Source: Devosia rhizoryzae (GTDB lineage: Bacteria > Pseudomonadota > Alphaproteobacteria > Rhizobiales > Devosiaceae). From it: a stretch of 64,000 nucleotides of DNA. The position numbers and the translations under genes were made by a program. The stretch's first letter is position 1, and each line of letters starts with the position of its first letter. The DNA lies in NCBI RefSeq assembly GCF_016698665.1, contig NZ_CP068046.1, positions 930,001-994,000 of the forward strand, given 5' to 3'. Under the pieces are notes generated by a model. That model ran no database searches. It saw nothing but the letters and a program-made list of their open reading frames with translations, and was not told where the DNA came from. Shown here one piece after another: positions 56,589-64,000 of the stretch.

Positions 56589-57894
56589 CGTCTTCGATCG
56601 GCGGTACGCGCACCTGTCCCGGAGGCGGCACTTCGGGGGCATGGGGGTGGTTGGCGATGGAGGGACGCCGGCCCAACTCGAAACGCCAGGAGGCCACGGC
56701 AAAAAGGATCAGCGCGGCGAGGACGCTGGCGCTGGCAGCCAGGAACGGAGCGCCGGGAAAGTAGCTGGAAGCGCCCGGCTCGGTGGTGAAGTGGTAGAAA
56801 ATCTGCGTTGCCGCGAGTGGGCCGATGATGGTCGCCAAGGAGCTCGCGGCATTGACCGCGCCCTGCAACTCGCCTTGCGAATTGTCTGGCACCTGGCGCG
56901 ACAGAACGCCGTTGATGGCGGGTGGCGCAAGGCCGCTGACGGTGCCGACCAGGATCGACAGGTACAGCATGTAGACGTCGGCCGAGAAGGCAACGCCGGC
57001 AAAGGCAGCGATGGCGGCGAGCAGGCCGATCATGCCGACGGCGGGTTCGCCGATGCCCTTGGACAGGGGACCGGCAAGGACGGCCTGGCTGATGGCAAAG
57101 CCTAGGCCGAAGGCGCCCAGCGTGCGGCCGATGGTCGAAGAGGTCCAGTTGAACATTTCGACGGTGAAATAGGAGAAGACGGTAGGAAGAGCCTGGGTCG
57201 CGAGCTGCAGGAAGAACAGGACGCCAAGGAGCCAGAGCACGGAGGGGTATTTGCGCAGCGCCATGACGGCGCCGAGCGGGTTGGCGCGGCGGATATCGAA
57301 TTTACGGCGCGAGGCTTTCGGCAGGCTTTCGGGCAGCACGAACCAGCCGAAGAGGAAATTGGCAAAGGCGAGGCCGGCCGCAGCGTAGAAGGGCACGCGC
57401 GGGCCGAATTCCCCCAGTTCGCCGCCGATGACGGGGCCGATGATGAAGCCGAGGCCGAAGGCTGCGCCGATGAGGCCGAAGCGGTGGGTGCGCTTATGGG
57501 GCGGGGTGATGTCGGCCATATAGGCCGTGGCCGTCGCGAGAGCCGCGCCAGCGATGCCGGCAATGATGCGGCCGATGAAAAGGTACCAGACGAAGGGCGC
57601 AATCGACATCATCAGGTAGTCGAAGGTGAGGCCGAGCAGTGAGATCAGCAGGACAGGGCGGCGGCCGTAACGGTCGGAAAGATTGCCGAGAACGGGCGAG
57701 AACACGAACTGCATGAAAGCATAGGCGAAGACGAGGTAGCCGCCGATCACCGCGGCTTGCGCCACGCTGCCGCCGGTGAGGTCTTCGAGCAGCTCGGGCA
57801 GAACCGGAACGATGATGCCGACGCCGATCATGTCGAGCAGAATCGTGATCAGGATGCAGGTCAGGGTCAGTCGGGAACGCGTCGCAGCTTGCAT
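56563..57894 (-). CDS. TetA-like MFS drug exporter
   Basis: A 443-residue MFS protein of the tetracycline-exporter (DHA1) type. LLDMIGVGIIVPVLPELL, GNLSDRYGRRPVLLISLLGL, IGRIIAGIAGA and FIIGPVIGGELG are typical motifs. The true substrate is unknown; chromosomal relatives often are not resistance genes. It overlaps a GNAT gene, which could modify the same compound. Confidence 0.85.
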   Translation of the reverse strand: MQAATRSRLTLTCILITILLDMIGVGIIVPVLPELLEDLTGGSVAQAAVIGGYLVFAYAFMQFVFSPVLGNLSDRYGRRPVLLISLLGLTFDYLMMSIAPFVWYLFIGRIIAGIAGAALATATAYMADITPPHKRTHRFGLIGAAFGLGFIIGPVIGGELGEFGPRVPFYAAAGLAFANFLFGWFVLPESLPKASRRKFDIRRANPLGAVMALRKYPSVLWLLGVLFFLQLATQALPTVFSYFTVEMFNWTSSTIGRTLGAFGLGFAISQAVLAGPLSKGIGEPAVGMIGLLAAIAAFAGVAFSADVYMLYLSILVGTVSGLAPPAINGVLSRQVPDNSQGELQGAVNAASSLATIIGPLAATQIFYHFTTEPGASSYFPGAPFLAASASVLAALILFAVASWRFELGRRPSIANHPHAPEVPPPGQVRVPPIEDDDHNPSRR

Positions 57895-57990
57895 GCGGTG
57901 CTTCGAGCCTTCTTCTTGTCGCGCCCGTCAGAGGGCTGCAATTGACACAGGCTTGCCCGCCAAAGCAAGGGGCGAGGCCGGCCGCTGTGT

Positions 57991-59169
57991 TCACGAGAAC
58001 GAGCCTTCGGCGAGCGCCTTGTGCTCGTAGATCCATCCCAGACGATCGAGATGGGCGCGCTGGCCTTGCATGGACATGACCGTGTCGCGCGCCAGGCTTA
58101 ACGGCCAGGGCAGGTGGAAGATGCGCCCGTTCTGTGCCGAAAGCGCGGCAACGCGACGAACGCGCTCCTGACGTAGCGCGGCATATTGGCGGAAAGCATC
58201 TTCGGCGTGTTGGGAGTTTACCAGAAGCGGGGCCAGCACCGCGGCGTCTTCGATGCCCATGGCGGCGCCCTGGGCCTGGAAGGGCACCATGGCGTGCGCG
58301 GCGTCTCCAATAAGACCGATATTGCCGTTGAACCAGGTGTTGGTGGCGACGGTGTAGAGCGGCCACGGTGTCCAGTTGGCGCCAGCCATGTCGAGGACTT
58401 CTTCGACGATCGTACCGGGCCGCAGCGGCTTTGGATTTGCGCTTTCGTCCGGCTTGCCGGGCATGAACAAGGCCAGATTGGCTTGGCCGCGGTGCGGCAG
58501 CGGATAGCAGACGAGGTGGAAGCCGGTGCCGAAAAAGACGGAAACGCGACTGGGGTGGATCTGGCCGGCAACGGCCTTTAAAGGCACGAGGGTGCGCCAG
58601 GCGATGCGGTTTTGAAACTGTGCCGGCGGGCCGCCGAGCACGTCGCGGCGCGTGCGGGAATGGACGCCATCGGCGCCGATAAAGGCATCGGCACGGGTGT
58701 TGCGGCTTTGGCCGTCGGCTTCGTCGATGGCCACGGTGACGCCGCGGGCGTGGGAGACGACGTCCCAACGACGGACGCCGAAGACAATGTCGATATTGGC
58801 GAAGCGCCGGCAGGCTTTATAGAGGAGGTCGGCGAGATCGGCCCGGTGCATGACGGCATAGGGCGAGCCGAAACGCTGCCGCATGATGGGGCCGAGTTCC
58901 ATGCTGAGCAGCGGACGTTGTGCACCCTGGCGGTAGACGTCGAGCGCTTCGGGTTCGAGGCTGAGCCGGGTCAGTGCGTCGTCGAGTCCAAGTTGATCGA
59001 GCACGAACCGCGCGTTGGGGCTGATCTGGAGGCCGGCGCCAAACTCTTGCAGGGTCTGGCTTTTTTCGAGAACGACAACGGTTGCGCCCCATTTGGCGAG
59101 GGCGAGCGCGAGGGTCAGGCCGGAGATTCCGGCGCCGGCGATGATGAAGGAGCGGCCCTCGGCGGGCAT
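57991..59169 (-). CDS. FAD-dependent monooxygenase
   Basis: A 392-residue class A flavoprotein hydroxylase. The dinucleotide loop is FIIAGAGISGLTLALALAKWG, DAFIGADGVHSRTR is the DG motif, and IGLIGDAAHAMVPFQAQGAAMGIEDA the GD motif. Close relatives act on salicylate-like aromatics. No other aromatic pathway genes are here, so the substrate is unknown. Only eight bases after the zinc-finger gene, so co-transcribed. Confidence 0.88.
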   Translation of the reverse strand: MPAEGRSFIIAGAGISGLTLALALAKWGATVVVLEKSQTLQEFGAGLQISPNARFVLDQLGLDDALTRLSLEPEALDVYRQGAQRPLLSMELGPIMRQRFGSPYAVMHRADLADLLYKACRRFANIDIVFGVRRWDVVSHARGVTVAIDEADGQSRNTRADAFIGADGVHSRTRRDVLGGPPAQFQNRIAWRTLVPLKAVAGQIHPSRVSVFFGTGFHLVCYPLPHRGQANLALFMPGKPDESANPKPLRPGTIVEEVLDMAGANWTPWPLYTVATNTWFNGNIGLIGDAAHAMVPFQAQGAAMGIEDAAVLAPLLVNSQHAEDAFRQYAALRQERVRRVAALSAQNGRIFHLPWPLSLARDTVMSMQGQRAHLDRLGWIYEHKALAEGSFS

Positions 59170-59177
59170 GGTCTGGC

Positions 59178-59423
59178 TCAGGCGGCGCGGGGCTCGAAGA
59201 CGGCGGAAGCGGGGTTGGAATGACCGGCGCCGAGCTCAGTCTTATAGACGTAAAGCGTTGAGCAATACGGACAAACGATCTCGCTATCCTTGCCCATGTC
59301 GAGGAAGACATGGGGGTGATCGAAGGGGGGTAGGGCGCCGACGCACTGGAATTCCTTGGAGCCCACTTCGATGGCGCGGAGGCCTTCGGTGTTGTGGAAG
59401 TGCGGAGTCGTGCCGTGGGCCAT
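59178..59423 (-). CDS. zf-CHCC zinc-finger protein (NDUFS6-like)
   Basis: An 81-residue protein. CVGALPPFDHPHVFLDMGKDSEIVCPYCS carries the C-H-C-C zinc ligands of the zf-CHCC family. The eukaryotic relative NDUFS6 is a complex I subunit; the alphaproteobacterial proteins may have a similar role. ATG 59423 is chosen because homology begins there. Confidence 0.88.
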   Translation of the reverse strand: MAHGTTPHFHNTEGLRAIEVGSKEFQCVGALPPFDHPHVFLDMGKDSEIVCPYCSTLYVYKTELGAGHSNPASAVFEPRAA

Positions 59424-59551
59424 TGGGGGTCCTGGAAGGTTTGGAAATCGGCGCGACCATAGCCAATGCGGGCGCCCAAGAAAAGCGCAAAGGGCGCTTG
59501 CATTAGTGGGGCGAAGCCGCAAAACCCTCCTCATTAAATAGCGGAGCGAAC

Positions 59552-60322
59552 ATGCCAAGCTTCACAACTTCCGGCCTCGAACTTGCCTACGAGACCCATG
59601 GCTCGGGAGAGCCGATTCTCCTGATCCATGGCTTTGCATCGAGCGGCAAGGTCAACTGGATCGATACCGGCTGGGTGGAGACGCTGACCGGCGCGGGCTA
59701 TATGGCGATCACGCTCGACAATCGCGGACATGGGCATTCGGCGAAGCCGCACGATCCGGAGCTTTATTACCCGACACAGATGGCTGGCGATGCGCTGGCG
59801 CTCCTCGATCATCTGGGGATCGAGCGGGCGGGGGTGATCGGTTATTCGATGGGCGCGCGCATCGCCGCTTTCCTTGCCTATGATCATCCGGAGCGCGTGG
59901 CCGCGATGGTGTTGGGCGGCATGGGCGTCAATCTCATCAATGGGCTGACCGACGGCAATGACATCATTGCCGGTTTGCGGGCGCCGGGGCTTGCCGATCT
60001 GACGCATCCGACGGCGCGGCAATTCCGCATTTTTGCCGATCACACGGGCTCGGATCGGGAGGCACTGGCGGCCTGCATGGAAACATCGCGTCAGCCGATG
60101 GCGCGCGCCGATGTGCGGCGCATCGCCGTGCCGGTGCTGGTGGCGGTGGGCGAGGCCGACGAAATGGCGGGCCGGCCCGAGCCTTTGGCGGAGATTTTGC
60201 CCGAAGGCGAGGCCTACCTTATCCCCAAGCGGGACCATATGCGGGCCACCGGGGACAAGCTTTTCAAGGCTGCGGCGCTGGAGTTTTTGAGCAGGACATT
60301 TCCGCCCCGTTCAATTTCGTGA
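59552..60322 (+). CDS. Alpha/beta hydrolase
   Basis: A 256-residue hydrolase. The oxyanion-hole HGFASS, the strand ITLDNRGHGHS, and the nucleophile elbow GYSMGARIA are clear. The acid is in VGEADEM and the likely catalytic His in KRDHMRA. Substrate unknown. GGAG precedes ATG 59552. Confidence 0.88.
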   Translation: MPSFTTSGLELAYETHGSGEPILLIHGFASSGKVNWIDTGWVETLTGAGYMAITLDNRGHGHSAKPHDPELYYPTQMAGDALALLDHLGIERAGVIGYSMGARIAAFLAYDHPERVAAMVLGGMGVNLINGLTDGNDIIAGLRAPGLADLTHPTARQFRIFADHTGSDREALAACMETSRQPMARADVRRIAVPVLVAVGEADEMAGRPEPLAEILPEGEAYLIPKRDHMRATGDKLFKAAALEFLSRTFPPRSIS

Positions 60323-60404
60323 ACCAAATGCTCAGCAGAGGCTTTGTTTGAAAGAACGATCTGCCTTATATCGGTGTTTCTCGATGAACGCGGAGTCTGG
60401 CGTG

Positions 60405-61232
60405 ATGAGCGGCAATGCCAAGAAGTCGGTGCAGATCCAATCGGTAGATCCGGTATGGGAAGCTGTGCGCGCCGGGGCTCGCCAGATCCTCGATAACGAG
60501 CCTTCTCTGGGCAACCTCGTTTTGTCCACCGTTCTCAATCACGACAGTTTTGAAGAAGCGTTGGCGCATCGCCTTGCGGCACGTCTCGATCATGAAGACG
60601 TTTCGGCCGATCTGATCCGCCAAGTCTTTGCAGAAACGCTGCGCGACGATCCCGAGATCGGCATTGCGGCGCGCGTCGATCTGGCGGCGACCATGGAGCG
60701 CGATCCGGCCTGCCATCGTGCCGTCGAGCCGCTGCTTTATTTCAAGGGTTACCAGGCGATCCAGACGCATCGCTTTGCTCATGCGATGCAGAAGGCTGGG
60801 CGCAGGGACTTTGCGCTCTACCTCCAGAGCCGTTCAAGCCAGGTGTTTCAGGTCGACATCAACCCGGCCGTGCCCTTAGGCAAAGGCATCATGCTCGATC
60901 ACGGCACGGGTCTCGTCATTGGCGAGACGGCGGTGGTCGGCGACAATGTCTCCATGCTGCAGAACGTGACGTTGGGTGGCACCGGCAAGTCGGATCAGGA
61001 TCGTCACCCCAAGATCGGCAATGGCGTGCTGATCGGTGCCGGCGCCAAGGTGCTTGGCAATATCAAGGTGGGCGATTGCTCGCGTATCGGGGCAGGGTCG
61101 GTGGTGCTCAAGGAAGTGCCGCCGCGCGTGACGGTGGCCGGCGTTCCGGCCAAGGTCATCGGAGAAGCCGGCTGTGCGCAGCCCGCCTTGGTGATGGACC
61201 AGATGGTGCTGGTCTACGATCAAGTCAGCTAA
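60405..61232 (+). CDS. cysE: Serine O-acetyltransferase
   Basis: A 275-residue CysE. An N-terminal helical domain (PVWEAVRAGARQILDNEP) leads to a left-handed beta helix with HGTGLVIGETAVVGDNV and VTLGGTGKSDQDRHPKIGNGV. It makes O-acetylserine for cysteine synthesis. ATG 60405 has GGAG nine bases upstream; earlier in-frame codons (TTG 60348, ATG 60384) lack one. Confidence 0.95.
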   Translation: MSGNAKKSVQIQSVDPVWEAVRAGARQILDNEPSLGNLVLSTVLNHDSFEEALAHRLAARLDHEDVSADLIRQVFAETLRDDPEIGIAARVDLAATMERDPACHRAVEPLLYFKGYQAIQTHRFAHAMQKAGRRDFALYLQSRSSQVFQVDINPAVPLGKGIMLDHGTGLVIGETAVVGDNVSMLQNVTLGGTGKSDQDRHPKIGNGVLIGAGAKVLGNIKVGDCSRIGAGSVVLKEVPPRVTVAGVPAKVIGEAGCAQPALVMDQMVLVYDQVS

Positions 61233-61396
61233 GGCCCGCCGACCTTCATCTGACGCCGGCCTGAGATGAATGTCTCCTGGTCCTGAACGCAAGGGGGCTC
61301 TGCGGCGTTTTACCGGATAAGACCGGTGCGCAGGGGTTGCCAGCCTTGGTCGAGGCACTAGATTGCCGGCACCCCGAACAGCCAAGGAATGTGCTC

Positions 61397-61615
61397 GTGA
61401 ACCATCCCGAGATCATCAAGCTTCAGAAATTTTTGCAGCAGAAGTTCAACAACAAGAACATCGACGTGCGTCCGCGCGCCAAACTCAATGACTCAGTCGA
61501 GGTGTTTTTGGGCGATGAGTCGATCGGCCTGATCCATGCCGACGACGAAGACGGCGACAAGTCCTATATCTTCAACATGTCGATCCTCGACATCGACCTC
61601 GAAGATATCGACTGA
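61397..61615 (+). CDS. DUF3126 family protein
   Basis: A 72-residue protein. EIIKLQKFLQQKFNNKNIDV, then DDEDGDKSYIFNMSILDIDL, is the DUF3126 pattern, found mainly in Rhizobiales. Function unknown. GTG 61397 is chosen for AAGGA eight bases before. Its stop abuts the stop of the convergent gene (TGATCA). Confidence 0.87.
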   Translation: MNHPEIIKLQKFLQQKFNNKNIDVRPRAKLNDSVEVFLGDESIGLIHADDEDGDKSYIFNMSILDIDLEDID

Positions 61616-62296
61616 TCAGAGCGCGCCGATCTGGCCCAGCCAAAGGGCCAGTTCGTCATTGAAGCGGCGCCAGTTCACCAGCGCCGTTGCATCGAACTTG
61701 AGCACAGCGGCAATGCCGCTCTGCAGGTGAATGGTGCGCAGGCATGAATCGGGGCGGTCCGGTTCGACCTCAATCGCGCATTTCGCGACGAATGGATTTG
61801 GCGACAAAGCGTCATACCAGACGGTTTCCCCGTCATATCCCTCGCGCGCCATCATCGGCTTGCCCACCAAGCCCGGATAGCCCTCCCTGATCCCCGCTCC
61901 GAATTGATGCAGATAAACCCGGTCCAGCAGTTCGCTGCTGGCCCGCGCCCGGCTGCGCGGCAACAACGTTACCTCGACGGGGGTGGGTGGAGCATCTGGC
62001 GCAAGGCTGAGGTTGAAGCGCAGATCGGCCTGGCTCGCGAAGCCGTCCTTCATCTGCTCGCCATAGCGAAACCAACTGGTCGGGATGCTGAGTTCGCGTC
62101 CACCGATGGTCTGTAATACCGGCTGCGTGTCGCCAAGTGCCGGCTCGGCGGGCCCGGTGGAACGCCCTGCCTGATCGATGAGATAGGCGAAGCCGACGGC
62201 CAGCAGCAGGACCAGCAGCGCCAGGCCGGCAAGGTTGTAGGCAACACCAGGGTTGTGACTGTGCGGCCGGCCGCCTGCCTCTGTGGATAAGCTCAT
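61616..62296 (-). CDS. Membrane-anchored protein of unknown function
   Basis: A 226-residue protein. One transmembrane helix near the N-terminus (AGLALLVLLLAVGFAYLID) is followed by a soluble domain of about 170 residues. That domain holds SWFRYGEQMKDGFASQADLRF, and a Cys pair (KCAIEVE, SCLRTIH) that may form a disulfide, so the domain is probably periplasmic. No family recognised. Confidence 0.75.
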   Translation of the reverse strand: MSLSTEAGGRPHSHNPGVAYNLAGLALLVLLLAVGFAYLIDQAGRSTGPAEPALGDTQPVLQTIGGRELSIPTSWFRYGEQMKDGFASQADLRFNLSLAPDAPPTPVEVTLLPRSRARASSELLDRVYLHQFGAGIREGYPGLVGKPMMAREGYDGETVWYDALSPNPFVAKCAIEVEPDRPDSCLRTIHLQSGIAAVLKFDATALVNWRRFNDELALWLGQIGAL

Positions 62297-62406
62297 GGGC
62301 GAATTAACCAAGCTTTGCTCGCGGGGGTGACAGCCATTAGGGCAGCCAATATGCTTAACAAATCGTAAAGGCCTGGCATCAGCCTGCAGCCATCGAGGGG
62401 ATAAGC

Positions 62407-62727
62407 ATGACCAAGGAATTGCTGCTGGCGGCCTATCTGATCGGCGTGGGTCTATGCGTTTCGGGAGCGGGCACGCACCTTTATCAGTGGCGCACCGGAC
62501 AGCAGGCGATGCTTCGGCTGGACGGCCAGACGGCGCTCGGCGCCTTCGGGCACCTGGTGATGAGCTTTGTGTGCGGACCCTACATCATGCTGCAGGTCGG
62601 CTGGCGCCAGGAAGAAGACGGCACACTGTCGATGACGTCGGTTCTGATCTCGGCCCTCGTCGCCTTCGGTTGGGCCTTTATCACCGGTCTCTTGTTCATG
62701 AGCCTTTATGTCGCGCTGCCGCTTTAG
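62407..62727 (+). CDS. Small membrane protein, DUF6949-like
   Basis: A 106-residue protein with three hydrophobic segments (LLLAAYLIGVGLCVSGAG; HLVMSFVCGPYIMLQ; ISALVAFGWAFITGLLFMSLYV). It looks like the DUF6949 proteins of Rhizobiales, though I cannot confirm that. GAGGGG precedes the ATG. TTAA-N7-TAAA at 62355-62369 resembles a CtrA site. Function unknown. Confidence 0.75.
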   Translation: MTKELLLAAYLIGVGLCVSGAGTHLYQWRTGQQAMLRLDGQTALGAFGHLVMSFVCGPYIMLQVGWRQEEDGTLSMTSVLISALVAFGWAFITGLLFMSLYVALPL

Positions 62728-62734
62728 ATAGCGC

Positions 62735-62770
62735 GGCCGGCGCTGCTTTCGCAGGCCGGCCTTGCTCTTC
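62735..62770 (+). terminator. Hairpin, probable terminator
   Basis: GGCCGGC-G-CTGC-TTTC-GCAG-GCCGGCC hairpin (one bulge) followed by TTGCTCTTC, 7 bases after the small membrane protein gene. The T tract is poor. Confidence 0.5.
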
Positions 62771-62802
62771 AGACCCCTATCAGGGGCGGGGTCCGGAACT
62801 GA

Positions 62803-63426
62803 TCAGTTGGTGCTGGCGGTGGCGACCACGGTGTCGCGGCTATCGAGCATGTCGACCCACTGGCCGGCATCGGCCTGCGACTGGCGCTTGATGAACTTGT
62901 AGGGCGTGTCGCTCCACAGATCGATCGAGCCGACCTGATTGTCGAGCACGAGGTCGCCGCGATCGGTGCGGGCGATCAGCACGGCATGGCCGTTGCCGTT
63001 GGCTTCCTTGACCACGGCGATCATCAGGGTGGACGGATGCCAGCCGGCAGCGATCAGGTCGCGGCGCTTGATCAGGGCGAAATCTTCGCAATCGCCGTAG
63101 CCGTTGGGGTAGGTCCAGAATTCGGCCGTCTGGTAGAGCTGTTCGTCGGTGACGGGGACGATGGTCTGGTTGTAGTAGGCGTTGATGGAGACCAGCTGCT
63201 GCCAGGTGGTGTCGTCGAGCGCCATTGCCGGGACGACCTTGTCGTTGCGCTGGCATTCGGCAGGGCGGGACTTGCAGAATTCGAGATGACCGACGGGAAT
63301 GGAAGTCGGCGCCTCGGCAGTCTGGATATAAGCGACGTTGGTGAAGTCGGTTGCCGTGGCCGGAGCTGCGAGCGCGAGAAGCGCGCTGCACACCATCGCC
63401 GCCAGCCAGTTCTTGTTGATTGCCAT
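62803..63426 (-). CDS. LapG-like transglutaminase-type cysteine protease
   Basis: A 207-residue periplasmic protein with a signal peptide (about 1-26). The catalytic triad of the bacterial transglutaminase-like cysteine proteinase family is Cys113 (GYGDCEDFA), His147 (GNGHAVL) and Asp162 (LVLDNQ). LapG of Pseudomonas, in this family, cleaves adhesins under c-di-GMP control. A PilZ gene lies just upstream. No LapD or adhesin gene is visible here. Confidence 0.87.
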   Translation of the reverse strand: MAINKNWLAAMVCSALLALAAPATATDFTNVAYIQTAEAPTSIPVGHLEFCKSRPAECQRNDKVVPAMALDDTTWQQLVSINAYYNQTIVPVTDEQLYQTAEFWTYPNGYGDCEDFALIKRRDLIAAGWHPSTLMIAVVKEANGNGHAVLIARTDRGDLVLDNQVGSIDLWSDTPYKFIKRQSQADAGQWVDMLDSRDTVVATASTN

Positions 63427-63550
63427 TCGTCGTCTCCCTGATGGAGACCACGTTAGGCGGGGCGGCTTAGGCGGTTCGGAAAACTAAGCGCCAAGTTTTA
63501 TGCGAATTGTATCGAGCGTTTTCAGGCGGCGTTTACCACGCCGGCCCTGG

Positions 63551-64000
63551 CTAGTTCATGCGCAGGTTTTGCTGCACCACGGTCAGCATTTCCTGGGCCG
63601 ACGCGAACTCGACGGCGACGCCGTTCTGGAAGTGACGGACCACGCGAGCGCGCATTCGGCCGAGGGTGATCGGCGTGCCCATGGCCGGGCGGACATCGAG
63701 TTCGACGGCGGCGCCGGAGAGCGAAATATCGATGATCTTGCAGTTATAGCGCCGGCCATCGTCGAGCACGACGGTGGAGTGGCGGATATCGGGAACGACG
63801 CGTTCGTGGCGGCGATCCTCGGGCAGATTGAGCAGATCCTTATTGGCGAGCCAGGTGAGCTGCGCTGCCATCTTGTCGCGCTTGCGGGCCGAAGCGGCAA
63901 TATCCATGAGGAAGCCGCCTTCGACCTGGCTTAGAATCGTGCCCTCGATACGGCCGAGATGATCGAGATAGGCGATGACTTTTTCGCCCACAATGCCGGC
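63551..64000 (-). CDS. PilZ domain protein, 5' end outside the window
   Basis: At least 149 residues; the frame stays open past a GTG at 63991 to the right edge, so the true start lies outside. The c-di-GMP-binding motif of PilZ is complete: RRHER (RxxxR) followed by DISLSGAAVE (DxSxxG). The visible N-terminal part (GEKVIAYLDHLGRIEGTI) may be the end of another PilZ-like domain. It probably binds c-di-GMP and acts on motility or adhesion. Confidence 0.85.
   Translation of the reverse strand, partial: AGIVGEKVIAYLDHLGRIEGTILSQVEGGFLMDIAASARKRDKMAAQLTWLANKDLLNLPEDRRHERVVPDIRHSTVVLDDGRRYNCKIIDISLSGAAVELDVRPAMGTPITLGRMRARVVRHFQNGVAVEFASAQEMLTVVQQNLRMN

Noticed and set aside
57494..58768. A 424-codon minus-strand frame across the 5' part of the TetA-like gene and the monooxygenase gene
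   Set aside because: It spans two real genes in another frame and consists of Arg/His/Pro-rich shadow sequence.

Overview
The window is a dense, high-GC stretch of bacterial chromosome that reads as core genome of an alphaproteobacterium of the order Hyphomicrobiales, perhaps Devosia-like. The order is inferred from gene content: CckA, the recA-alaS-icd neighbourhood, the rpe-purB / DUF1476 / purC-purS-purQ-purL / bolA / grxD block, a BacA/SbmA transporter, DUF1344 and DUF3126 proteins, and EcfG-type (GGAAC-N16-CGTT) stress promoters. The genus is only a guess. I found no prophage, integrase, insertion sequence, CRISPR array or conjugation gene. The only mobile-type cargo is one ParDE-like toxin-antitoxin pair.

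Layout. 1-12.5 kb: the 3' end of cckA, a DUF2237 gene, a GguC/AraD1 protein, recA with a candidate SOS box, alaS, a secreted von Willebrand factor A (VWA) protein with C-terminal repeats, a Tim44-like protein, icd, and a coupled GFA/TfoX pair. 12.5-19.2 kb: two paralogous GNAT acetyltransferases (the second behind an EcfG-type promoter), trmJ and a coupled MFS gene, rpsD, parDE, a glyoxalase-fold gene and sbmA/bacA. 19.3-25.8 kb: ttcA with an inositol-phosphatase-family gene, an ArsR-SRPBCC pair, a clpP paralogue, two MFS exporters and a Dabb protein.

25.8-37.9 kb is mostly minus strand and holds purine synthesis. In transcription order it runs rpe, purB and a hydrolase; then purC, purS, a 27-codon hydrophobic ORF, a membrane acyltransferase with its own promoter, purQ, a Pr6Pr membrane protein, purL, a secreted protein, bolA, DUF6665, another secreted protein and grxD. 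38-47.8 kb: ccdA, a large GNAT-like gene, radC-map, a CinA-like gene, gpt and two small coupled unknown genes. This part also holds a cytoplasmic PAS chemoreceptor divergent from a PAS-PAS-HTH regulator, and ends at tRNA-Leu(UAA).

47.9-64 kb: RidA and ASCH genes, an RluA-type synthase, csbD behind an EcfG-type promoter, a CHAD/CYTH polyphosphate pair, a gluconate module (gluconokinase and gluconate 5-dehydrogenase, divergent from gnd), and a (6-4) photolyase with all four iron-sulfur cysteines. It continues with a TetA-like exporter, a flavin monooxygenase, a hydrolase and cysE, then several small unknown genes, a LapG-like cysteine protease and a truncated PilZ gene at the right edge.

Genes are tightly packed. 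Many neighbours overlap as ATGA or TGATG, and convergent genes often share stop codons. The least explained parts are the insertions into the purine cluster, the 27-codon ORF with its hairpins, the small-gene pair after gpt, and the PAS-HTH/chemoreceptor pair. I saw no single locus that clearly constitutes a new system.
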